64,000 nt of DNA from Rhodococcus yunnanensis NBRC 103083 (lineage in GTDB: Bacteria > Actinomycetota > Actinomycetes > Mycobacteriales > Mycobacteriaceae), in the NCBI RefSeq assembly GCF_001895005.1, contig NZ_BCXH01000002.1, positions 248,001 through 312,000 on the forward strand, read 5' to 3'. The position numbers and the translations under genes were made by a program. Position 1 is the stretch's first letter; every line of letters starts with the position of its first letter. The notes under the pieces were generated by a model, which worked only from the letters and a program-made list of their open reading frames with translations, did no database searches and was not told where the DNA came from. Below are positions 40,091 through 47,324 of this stretch, in pieces.

Positions 40091-40107
40091 ATACCTTGGA
40101 GGCGCCC

Positions 40108-41337
40108 GTGAGCACAGTTCGAAACAGTCGAACCACTACCGCACTGATCGCTGCAGTGGCCGGCCTGTCGGTCGCGAACATCTACTACGCACAACCCCTC
40201 ATCGAGGCGATCGGCACGTCGATGTCGATGGAACCGTCACAACTGGGCCTCATCGTCGGCACCTCCCAGCTCGGATACCTCCTCGGTCTCGTCGTTGTCG
40301 TGCCGTTGAGCGATCTCGTCGAGCGTCGACGCTTCATCGCGGTCCTGATCCTCGGCGCCGCCACCGGGACCGTGATCGTCGCATCCTCGGCCGACACGGC
40401 GATGCTGCTCGTAGGGCTGGCCGTGACGGGATTGTTCTCCGTCGTCGTACAAGTGCTCGTCGCCTACGCGTCGGCTCTGAGCGAGCCCGGTAATCGCGGC
40501 CGGACCATCGGCACAGTGACCAGCGGTGTTGTCGTCGGAATCATCCTTGCCCGCACGGTGTCGGGTTCGATCGCCGACACCGCGGGCTGGCGCGCCGTGT
40601 ACGCAGGCTCGGCTGTCGTGACGACGGTGACGGCATGCCTGCTGTTGCCGCGCCTTCCCGCCACCGCCGTAATGCGGGGCAGTCGAACATACCGGCAGGC
40701 ACTGGGATCGGTGGTCGGGTTGACCCGCAGCAATCGCGTCTTCCGCACCCGAGCCCTCATCACACTGTTCATGTTCGCTTCCTTCGGAACACTGTGGAGC
40801 GGGATGGCATTGCCGCTGAGCGAGGATCCGTGGAACCTGTCGGTGACGTCGATCGGCGCGTTCGGCGTCGCCGGCCTGATCGGCGCACTGGGCGCGAAGC
40901 GGGCCGGGCTGTGGGCGGACGAGGGCCTCGGCGAACGGGTGACCGTCGCCGCGTTGATCGTCCTCGTCTCGGCGTGGGCGGCGATCTCGGCGACTGCCGA
41001 ATCGCTGGTCCTACTCGCCGTCGGCGTCGTTCTGCTCGACTTCGCGGTGCAAGCAGTGCACGTGACGAGCCAGAACCTGCTCGTGCGCGACGACCCGGAA
41101 TCGAGCGGCAGCATCATCGGAAGCTACATGGTGTTCTATTCGCTCGGAAGCGCACTCGGCGCGTTCGGCGCAAGCGCACTGTTCGAGATGTTCGGCTGGC
41201 CCGGCGTGTGCATCAGCGGTGCCGCGTATGCGATTGCCGCCCTTGCAGTCTGGAGTGCCGACCGGGAAGCGACGCGACGATCGGCTCGGCTCGGTTCATG
41301 CGAGCCGACCAGCCGGCCCGACTCGCGTGACCTTTGA
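40108..41337 (+). CDS. MFS efflux transporter
   Basis: The 409-aa protein has twelve predicted helices in two halves, starting NIYYAQPLIEAIGTSMSMEPSQLGLIVGTSQLGYLLGLVVVVPLSDLVERRRF, where DxxxRR after helix 2 is the MFS motif A. The family resembles small-drug exporters (NNIYYAQP type, as in Bcr- and YnfM-like proteins). GTG 40108 has GGAGG 6 bases upstream. It is controlled by the divergent HxlR protein, judging by the palindrome between them. Its stop lies just before the TetR operator copy at 41341. Confidence 0.87.
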   Translation: MSTVRNSRTTTALIAAVAGLSVANIYYAQPLIEAIGTSMSMEPSQLGLIVGTSQLGYLLGLVVVVPLSDLVERRRFIAVLILGAATGTVIVASSADTAMLLVGLAVTGLFSVVVQVLVAYASALSEPGNRGRTIGTVTSGVVVGIILARTVSGSIADTAGWRAVYAGSAVVTTVTACLLLPRLPATAVMRGSRTYRQALGSVVGLTRSNRVFRTRALITLFMFASFGTLWSGMALPLSEDPWNLSVTSIGAFGVAGLIGALGAKRAGLWADEGLGERVTVAALIVLVSAWAAISATAESLVLLAVGVVLLDFAVQAVHVTSQNLLVRDDPESSGSIIGSYMVFYSLGSALGAFGASALFEMFGWPGVCISGAAYAIAALAVWSADREATRRSARLGSCEPTSRPDSRDL

Positions 41338-41338
41338 T

Positions 41339-41361
41339 CCGATACGGATCGGTGTCAAGAT
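41339..41361. promoter_or_regulatory. TetR operator, copy 2 (before tetR-type gene)
   Basis: The same 21-base sequence as at 39501 starts 4 bases after the MFS stop and ends 6 bases before the TetR start, ideally placed for autorepression. Confidence 0.7.
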
Positions 41362-41367
41362 CTCGGG

Positions 41368-42015
41368 GTGAGCAGTTTCGATACGACAGGAGTCCAGGGG
41401 CGCCCGTACCGTGGTTCGACGTCCGATCAACGACGGGAGGACAGGCGAGAAAGAATCCTCGCTGCCGCCGTCGAGATCTTCGGCACCAGCGGATACCGCA
41501 CGGCGTCGATCGATCGTGTCTGCGCGAGCGCAGGACTGACGAAGAGGTACTTCTACGAATCGTTCGACAGCAGTGAGGATCTACTGAAGCAAGTGTATCG
41601 ACGAGCGACCGCCACGATGCTGACCAGCATTCGTGTGCCCGCTGGTCGTGAGCAGCAGACGGCCGAAGAGATACTGCAGGCGGCACTGTCGAACTTCTTC
41701 GAAACCGTCGCCCACGACCCTCGTTCGGCTCGGATCGTGCTGATCGAAGTGCTCGGAGTTTCGGCGGAGGTGGATGCGCTCTACCGGGAGACCACGTCGA
41801 TGTTCGTCGATGCGGTCCTCGCACTCGCGTCCTCGGTCGGTACCGCCAAGGGCCTCGCCGGGCCGAACCGTCGAACATTGGCTCTCGGGTTGGTCGGTGC
41901 AGTGCTCATGATGACGCAGCAGTGGGTTCTCGCTCCCGACATCGAGTCGCTCGACGGCGTCATCGCCGGTGCGCACGCCATCCTGGGGGCTGTCGCTTTC
42001 GGCAGACTCGAGTAG
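41368..42015 (+). CDS. TetR-family regulator of the SDR-BVMO genes
   Basis: This is a 215-aa regulator. HTH: RRERILAAAVEIFGTSGYRTASIDRVCASAGLTKRYFYESFDSSEDLLKQVY. The C-terminal domain (EEILQAALSNFFETVAHDPRSARIVLIEVLG) is of the type found with hydrocarbon and steroid-like catabolic genes. GTG 41368 comes immediately after an operator identical to that of the SDR-BVMO promoter 1.8 kb away, so the two form a regulon although HxlR/MFS genes lie between. The effector is unknown. Confidence 0.88.
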   Translation: MSSFDTTGVQGRPYRGSTSDQRREDRRERILAAAVEIFGTSGYRTASIDRVCASAGLTKRYFYESFDSSEDLLKQVYRRATATMLTSIRVPAGREQQTAEEILQAALSNFFETVAHDPRSARIVLIEVLGVSAEVDALYRETTSMFVDAVLALASSVGTAKGLAGPNRRTLALGLVGAVLMMTQQWVLAPDIESLDGVIAGAHAILGAVAFGRLE

Positions 42016-42047
42016 CTCACCGCCGTCCCCACACCCCGCGACGGCGA

Positions 42048-42070
42048 AACGGGTTGCAGTGCAACCCGTT
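42048..42070. terminator. Bidirectional hairpin between TetR and PPOX genes
   Basis: AACGGGTTGC-AGT-GCAACCCGTT is a perfect 10-base stem with a 3-base loop, located between convergent genes. There is no T tract on the plus strand, and only AA on the minus side. Confidence 0.75.
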
Positions 42071-42074
42071 CCCG

Positions 42075-42713
42075 TCACGGAGTCTGGCGCTGATAGAGCT
42101 GATCGGCGTAGGAAGGTCCGTAGTAGCGTTCGAGTTCGGCGATCGACTCCGGCGTGTCCGGCATGACGGCCTTCGTGATCGCGGCGACGGTCGGCATGAC
42201 CGCGGGATTCCATGTCTCGGGTTCCCAGAGCCTCGATCGCATGAACGCCTTGGCGCAGTGGAAGAAGATCTGTTCGATGTCGACGACCAGGCACAGTATC
42301 GGACGATGCCCCTTGACCGTCATCTCGTCGAAGAACGGCGCCTGTCGGATCAGCCTCGCCCGACCGTTGATCCGTAGCGTGTCCCCGCGTCCGGGAATGA
42401 AGAAGTTGATTCCGACGAAGGGATTGGCCAGGACGTTGCGATATCCGTCCATCCGCTTGTTGCCGGGTCGCTCGGCGATCGCGATGGTAGTGGAATCGAG
42501 TACCTGCACCAGTTGTCCCGCAGGATCGCCTTTCGGCGAGACGTCACATCGACCGTCGGCGTCGGCGGTCCCGATGAGACAGAACGGCGATTCGGAGAGC
42601 CATCGGACGTCGAGGGGATGCAGGGAAGTTCGGTCCTTGTTGGCCGCCCGATAGCTCGGCGTACCGAACATTGCCGTGAGTTCGTCCGCGTCTCGAATCT
42701 CGTCCCATGCCAC
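42075..42713 (-). CDS. PPOX-class FMN-binding protein (MSMEG_1061-like)
   Basis: The 212-aa split-barrel protein carries the pyridoxamine-phosphate-oxidase-like flavin domain: ESPFCLIGTADADGRCDVSPKGDPAG, TTIAIAERPGNKRMDGYRNVLANPFVGINFFIPGRGDTLRINGRARLI. This subfamily (DUF, MSMEG_1061 type) is common in actinobacteria and is expected to bind FMN or F420; its substrate is unknown. It is the only gene on its transcript and converges with tetR through a hairpin. Confidence 0.85.
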   Translation of the reverse strand: MAWDEIRDADELTAMFGTPSYRAANKDRTSLHPLDVRWLSESPFCLIGTADADGRCDVSPKGDPAGQLVQVLDSTTIAIAERPGNKRMDGYRNVLANPFVGINFFIPGRGDTLRINGRARLIRQAPFFDEMTVKGHRPILCLVVDIEQIFFHCAKAFMRSRLWEPETWNPAVMPTVAAITKAVMPDTPESIAELERYYGPSYADQLYQRQTP

Positions 42714-42833
42714 CGCGCGAGCTTAACAATCCGCCGCCCGTGCGGCATCCGACTTTCTCGGCGGCACTATCGCGGGTCGATCGACCACCTCACTACTGCG
42801 ACCGCGTGACGTACTGGCGGACAGTGAATTCCG

Positions 42834-43493
42834 TCAGTGACGCGACACTGCGGCCTGCCAGATGCCGACCGTCGCATCGATGAGATCGGTCCCGAAGTCG
42901 GTCCAGTTCGCCGGACATTCGGGATGGCTCTGCGAGAACTCCAATTCCTTCTCGGCGCACATGTGCATCATCATGTTGCGCGCCATGTCGCTGCGCGCCT
43001 TACGCACGTCCAGCGGGAGACCGGGAAGGCAACCGTACAACCCGGCGAGAGTCGTCTTCAACGACGGTGATCCTCCCGCTTGCGCATACATGACGTTGCG
43101 CAGGGTGGGATCGGCAATGACCTGTACCGCGAACCGTCCGTACCAACTGGGCGATCCGAGGCTGGCCAGGTGGTCGGTGAACGGTCTGATGAGGCACGAG
43201 ACCCACCCCTCGATACTCCCCGGCCCGTCGACACGAGACACCATCTCCACGCGGGCATCCTCGATGGGACCGGAATGCTTCTCGACGATGGCACTGATCA
43301 GATCGACCTTCGATCCGAAGTGATACGCGACCGCGGCATTGTTGCCCTGCCCGGCCGCCTCACTGACATTCCGGTTGGATACCGCATGAAGACCGACTTC
43401 TGCGTACAACCGCTCGGCCACGGCGAGGAGCGCATCTCGCGTCTCGACGGTGCGTGCGGATCTCCCGCCCGATCTCAGGCCACCGCGTGTCAT
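42834..43493 (-). CDS. TetR-family regulator of the DHA2 exporter
   Basis: The 219-aa protein has the HTH TRDALLAVAERLYAEVGLHAVSNRNVSEAAGQGNNAAVAYHFGSKVDLISAIV and a typical helical C-terminal half (CPANWTDFGTDLIDATVGIWQAAV). It diverges from the MFS exporter at 43676 with a 180-base gap that contains an inverted repeat and a 15-base direct repeat, so it probably represses the exporter in the absence of drug. ATG 43493 lacks a good Shine-Dalgarno site; GTG alternatives exist. Confidence 0.88.
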   Translation of the reverse strand: MTRGGLRSGGRSARTVETRDALLAVAERLYAEVGLHAVSNRNVSEAAGQGNNAAVAYHFGSKVDLISAIVEKHSGPIEDARVEMVSRVDGPGSIEGWVSCLIRPFTDHLASLGSPSWYGRFAVQVIADPTLRNVMYAQAGGSPSLKTTLAGLYGCLPGLPLDVRKARSDMARNMMMHMCAEKELEFSQSHPECPANWTDFGTDLIDATVGIWQAAVSRH

Positions 43494-43627
43494 TCAACCC
43501 AGCCTTCCACAATTTCCCGGCAGCGCCCGCGTCGCACAGCATCGAAACGGACATTCCAGTCACAGTGAACAATCCCACTTTGCAGAAGTCAAGCAGGTGC
43601 TTTAAATTACTTCAGTCAGTTGATTTA

Positions 43628-43663
43628 AAACGAAGTCTTGGACTATTGAAACGAAGCCTTGGA
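43628..43663 (+). promoter_or_regulatory. Direct repeat in the exporter leader
   Basis: AAACGAAGTCTTGGA (43628-43642) and AAACGAAGCCTTGGA (43649-43663) are 21 bases apart, two helical turns. The second overlaps the GGAGGG ribosome site of the gene starting at 43676. Just upstream, TTTAAAT and ATTTAAA form an inverted repeat around 15 bases (about 43602-43629). Confidence 0.6.
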
Positions 43664-43675
43664 GGGCTCACCCGC

Positions 43676-45157
43676 ATGTCGACATCCGTCACCGAACCCG
43701 ACCGCACTGCCCCGGCTGCCGCCGGCGCAGTCGTCGCCGTGCTCGCCTTCACCGGAATCGTCGTCTCGCTGATGCAGACGCTGATCATTCCGCTGATCCC
43801 GCAACTCCCTACGCTGCTCGACGCCAAGCCCGCCGACACCGCATGGGCAGTGACCGCCACCCTCCTGGCAGGTTCCGTGGCCGTACCCGTCATGGGTCGC
43901 CTGGGAGACATGTTCGGCAAGCGTCGCCTACTGCTCATCAGCCTCGCTCTGATGATCGTCGGTTCCGTCGTCGGTGCCCTCAGTGATTCGGTCGTACCCC
44001 TCATCGTCGGCCGCGCGCTCCAGGGAGCGGCCGCAGGCGTCATCCCCCTCGGTATCAGCATCATGCGTGACGTGCTCCCCCGCGAGAAGCTTGCCGGGGC
44101 AACCGCCACCATGAGTGCGTCCTTGGGAGTCGGCGGAGCACTCGGACTCCCCGCTGCAGCATTGACCGCCGAGTACGCCGACTGGCACATGCTGTTCTGG
44201 GGGGCCGCCGCCTTCGGCGTACTGGTCACCGGCCTCGTGTTGGCCGTCGTTCCCGAGTCTCGGATGCGCACCGGGGGCAAGTTCGACGCTGTGGGCGCAG
44301 CTGGTTTGTCCATTGCCCTCGTCTCGCTTCTCCTTGCCGTCTCGAAGGGGTCGAGTTGGGGCTGGACCAGTCCGACCACTCTCATTCTGTTCGTCGTGTC
44401 CATTCTCGTACTCGCATTCTGGGGATGGTGGGAACTGCGCACCTCCCAGCCGCTCGTCGACCTGCGAGTCTCGGCACGCCGCCAGGTTCTGCTGACCAAC
44501 CTCGCCTCCGTCATGTTCGGCTTCGCGATGTTCGCCCTGACGCTCGTGTTCCCGCAGGTTCTGCAGCTACCGACGGAAACGGGATTCGGACTCGGCCGCT
44601 CGATGCTCGTCACCGGCCTGGTCATGGCACCGTCGGGAATCGTCATGATGCTGGTGGCGCCTCTCTCGTCACGCATCACCACCACCAGGGGGCCGAGGGT
44701 GACTCTGATGATCGGTGCTGCGATCGTCGCCATCGGCTACCTGTTCGGTGTCGTCGCCATGAGCGCCCTATGGCATCTGGTAGTCATCTCCAGCATCATC
44801 GGTATCGGTGTCGGATTGGCGTACGGAGCGATGCCCGCGCTCATCATGGGCGCCGTTCCGCCGTCGGAGACTGCAGCCGCCAACAGCCTGAACACACTGA
44901 TGCGTTCGCTGGGAACGTCCATCGCGAGTGCGGGTATCGGTGTGATTCTCGCGCAGATGACCATCACGGTGGGATCCACGGAAATACCGTCGGAGCGCGG
45001 CTTCCATGTCACCATGGCAATCGCTGCAGGGGCAGCTCTCGTCGCCATCGCCCTGTCCGCGTTCCTGCCCAAGTTCGTGCCCGGGAAGTCGGTCGCCACC
45101 AAGGTCGACACCGAACCCAAGGTCGACACCGAGCCGGAAGCCTTGACACGCAACTGA
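43676..45157 (+). CDS. MFS multidrug exporter, DHA2 family (14 TM)
   Basis: This is a 493-aa exporter with fourteen predicted helices. Key motifs are TAWAVTATLLAGSVAVPVMGRLGDMFGKRRLLLISL (motif A, GxLxDxxGrRR-like) and GRALQGAAAGVIPLGISIMRD (motif B with R). The family (EmrB/QacA) expels drugs with a proton. The start ATG 43676 follows GGAGGG by 7 bases. The charged tail TKVDTEPKVDTEPEALT contains a short duplicated KVDTEP. The divergent TetR gene probably controls it. A strong hairpin lies beyond the stop. Confidence 0.9.
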   Translation: MSTSVTEPDRTAPAAAGAVVAVLAFTGIVVSLMQTLIIPLIPQLPTLLDAKPADTAWAVTATLLAGSVAVPVMGRLGDMFGKRRLLLISLALMIVGSVVGALSDSVVPLIVGRALQGAAAGVIPLGISIMRDVLPREKLAGATATMSASLGVGGALGLPAAALTAEYADWHMLFWGAAAFGVLVTGLVLAVVPESRMRTGGKFDAVGAAGLSIALVSLLLAVSKGSSWGWTSPTTLILFVVSILVLAFWGWWELRTSQPLVDLRVSARRQVLLTNLASVMFGFAMFALTLVFPQVLQLPTETGFGLGRSMLVTGLVMAPSGIVMMLVAPLSSRITTTRGPRVTLMIGAAIVAIGYLFGVVAMSALWHLVVISSIIGIGVGLAYGAMPALIMGAVPPSETAAANSLNTLMRSLGTSIASAGIGVILAQMTITVGSTEIPSERGFHVTMAIAAGAALVAIALSAFLPKFVPGKSVATKVDTEPKVDTEPEALTRN

Positions 45158-45176
45158 ACCGATACTTGCTACTCCG

Positions 45177-45209
45177 CTTCGGGCCGCCTCGTTTCGAGGT
45201 GGCCCGAAG
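45177..45209. terminator. Bidirectional terminator hairpin
   Basis: CTTCGGGCCGCCTCG-TTT-CGAGGTGGCCCGAAG is a 15-base stem (one G-T pair) between the convergent exporter and the glycoside hydrolase gene. It ends 5 bases before the hydrolase stop and 20 after the exporter stop. Confidence 0.88.
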
Positions 45210-45214
45210 TTGCG

Positions 45215-46324
45215 TCACGACGCCGGATGACCGGTGGTGAAGTCCAGAACCCGCCCATATGCGAGCTTGGGTGAGAAGTCCCGACGAAGCAATCCGAAAT
45301 TCTGCTCCGGGTCAGCAGCGTTGGTACCTGCGTCTCGAACGCTGTACACGAAGGCCGGTCCGATCCACGAATTTCCGAGAACAGCGTCCATGATGATTCC
45401 GATCGTCTCGGACTGCGTCTGCTCGGACACCGCGTTGGCAGCGGTTCCTGTCGGCGCACCGAACTCGGTCAGCCAGATCTGCTTGGCGCTGTCACCACCC
45501 GCAATCATGATGTCGCGCATGGGCCACAGTTTCATCGCTGTGTTCCACCCCGCGGTACTCGGATCGTTGGGTAGCGCCGGGTAAGTGTAGGGATGGAGAT
45601 TGAAAGCGTCGAAGTAGGCGTTCGCGCCGAGCCGATACAGCTCCGACAGGTACGTGGTCGGATCGATGTTGACGCCGTTGTCCGCCGCTGGAGCCAGTCC
45701 ACCCGAGAGGACAGTCGAGCCGGGCTGCAGCTGCTTGATCTTCGGGTAGGCAGCGCGCAGCAGTGCCGAGTATGCGGCGACGTCGGGCGACGGCTTGAAG
45801 AAGCCGACGATATTCGGCTCGTTCCATACTTCCCAGAGGTTCATGTGGTCGCGGTACCGCGTGACGACCGTTGCGACGAACGCCGCGTACGTGTCGGGAT
45901 TCGACGGCCGCGAGTGGGAATCCATTGCTGCCGCCGGCACCCGCGCCCACGCAGGTGTGTATCCGATGATTCCGAGCGGGCACATACCGTGGGAGACGAT
46001 CGCGGTCAGAATCCTGTCCGTGTTCGTCCAATTGAACCGTCCTCGTACCGATTCGATGGACGACCAGTCGATATCGACTCGGATCGCGAACATCCCGGCG
46101 TTTCGTGCCAGCGTCAGTTCGCGGTCGAGATCGCCAGCGGAGAGCGCGCCGAGCGTTGCCCCGGGCGACCCACCGATCCGCGGCGATGCCGACATACCGG
46201 AGCACCGCCCGTCCAACGTCGCAGGCGCCGCCTGCGCAATTGCCGTCGTCGACATACTCGAAATCAAGAAAATAGTGAGCGTGACCAGCATCAGCCGCAC
46301 GCTCAGCGGGCTGCGCCGAATCAT
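45215..46324 (-). CDS. Secreted glycoside hydrolase (GH5/GH39-like, polysaccharide-locus hydrolase)
   Basis: The 369-aa protein has a signal peptide (LMLVTLTIFLISSMSTTAIAQA, cleaved near residue 33) and a TIM-barrel clan GH-A fold: RVDIDWSSIESVRGRFNWTNTD, LGIIGYTPAWARVP, acid/base in WEVWNEPN (Glu169), nucleophile in IWLTEFGAP (Glu287). It resembles PslG-type exopolysaccharide hydrolases, and lies next to a polysaccharide locus, so it probably trims that polymer during export or release. The divergent GAF gene is 123 bases away. Confidence 0.85.
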   Translation of the reverse strand: MIRRSPLSVRLMLVTLTIFLISSMSTTAIAQAAPATLDGRCSGMSASPRIGGSPGATLGALSAGDLDRELTLARNAGMFAIRVDIDWSSIESVRGRFNWTNTDRILTAIVSHGMCPLGIIGYTPAWARVPAAAMDSHSRPSNPDTYAAFVATVVTRYRDHMNLWEVWNEPNIVGFFKPSPDVAAYSALLRAAYPKIKQLQPGSTVLSGGLAPAADNGVNIDPTTYLSELYRLGANAYFDAFNLHPYTYPALPNDPSTAGWNTAMKLWPMRDIMIAGGDSAKQIWLTEFGAPTGTAANAVSEQTQSETIGIIMDAVLGNSWIGPAFVYSVRDAGTNAADPEQNFGLLRRDFSPKLAYGRVLDFTTGHPAS

Positions 46325-46447
46325 CGGTGGAATATAGCAGCAGTCCACCCCGTTACCACATTTCTCGAAAAAGATTCCGGATCGAATACACGCATTCTCT
46401 ACCGAATGAAACGGCCATGACCCCTTTACTGCATTACCATCGGGCAA

Positions 46448-47158
46448 ATGACTGATGTTGTTCCCGGTTTCGATGCCCGTCTCGACGAGATACTCGAGCA
46501 GCAAGCCTCGAAGGCCGGTGAGACCGTCGACGCCTACGTGCGCCGCGCCGTCGTCACACGGCTCGTGCAGGAGCTGACGGACGGCGACGACTCGCAACTG
46601 GGGCAGCTTCTACGCCACCTGAGGGATACCCAGATAGCACCGGTGCCGACCCACGACGAATCGGCGACGGACACCACACGTGCGCTCTACGACCCCGAAC
46701 GGCTCGCCGCGGTCGAACAGACAGGGCTGTTGGACTCTCCACGGGAGGACAGCTACGACCGGTTGGTCGCCATGGTTGCCGATGCACTGCAGGTCCCCTC
46801 GGCTGCGGTATCTCTCATCGATCGGAACCGCCAGTTCTACAAGAGTGCGGTCGGGCTTCCCATCGAGCTCGAAGAAGTACGTCAAATCCCTGTCGATCAG
46901 TCGATCTGTCAGTACACGATCGACAGCGGCGAACCCCTGATCGTCGAGGACGCCCGGTTGCACGAGTTGTTGAAGAACCATCCGGCAGTCCTCAACGAGG
47001 TCGCCCTGTCGTACATGGGCATTCCGTTGAAGGACGACAACGGTCATGCCGTCGGGACTCTGTGCGTGTGGGATGAGCAGCCACGAGAATGGACTATCGG
47101 CCATCAACAAATCTTTCAGGACCTTGCATGGATCGTTCGCGAGCGAATCTTCGAGTGA
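46448..47158 (+). CDS. GAF-domain protein with ribbon-helix-helix-like N-terminus
   Basis: The 236-aa protein begins with PGFDARLDEILEQQASKAGETVDAYVRRAVVTRLVQEL, which looks like a ribbon-helix-helix (CopG-type) segment. A linker (about 55-85) leads to a GAF domain (LDSPREDSYDRLVAMVADALQVPSAAVSLIDRNRQFYKSAVGL; PVDQSICQYTIDSGEPLIVEDARLHELLKNHPAV; MGIPLKDDNGHAVGTLCVWD). GAF domains of this 'SICQYTI' type often precede sensor enzymes, but no output domain is present. It may be a small sensor-regulator for the polysaccharide locus that starts next to it. This role is inferred only. Confidence 0.8.
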   Translation: MTDVVPGFDARLDEILEQQASKAGETVDAYVRRAVVTRLVQELTDGDDSQLGQLLRHLRDTQIAPVPTHDESATDTTRALYDPERLAAVEQTGLLDSPREDSYDRLVAMVADALQVPSAAVSLIDRNRQFYKSAVGLPIELEEVRQIPVDQSICQYTIDSGEPLIVEDARLHELLKNHPAVLNEVALSYMGIPLKDDNGHAVGTLCVWDEQPREWTIGHQQIFQDLAWIVRERIFE

Positions 47159-47182
47159 GCCTCCGCAGACAAATCGGTTCTC

Positions 47183-47212
47183 CCGAATTCAATGGTAATA
47201 ACCGGAATTCGG
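47183..47212. promoter_or_regulatory. Inverted repeat before the polysaccharide operon
   Basis: CCGAATTC and GAATTCGG are perfect 8-base arms separated by 14 bases, followed by CCTCTTTT. It could terminate the GAF gene or be an operator for the operon starting at 47325, in an unusually AT-rich gap. Confidence 0.5.
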
Positions 47213-47324
47213 CCTCTTTTCCGTAACACGATCGATAAGGCAAATGCGTTTCCGGAATAATGGTCTGGGTTAGCCTTCAACAGTGTTTGGAACTCGAACC
47301 CGGTCCCGTGCGGAAGTCTGATCC

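Noticed and set aside
37047..45157. A genomic island bounded by mobile elements
   Set aside because: No transposase, integrase or terminal repeats are visible, although the regulator-transporter content is accessory in type.
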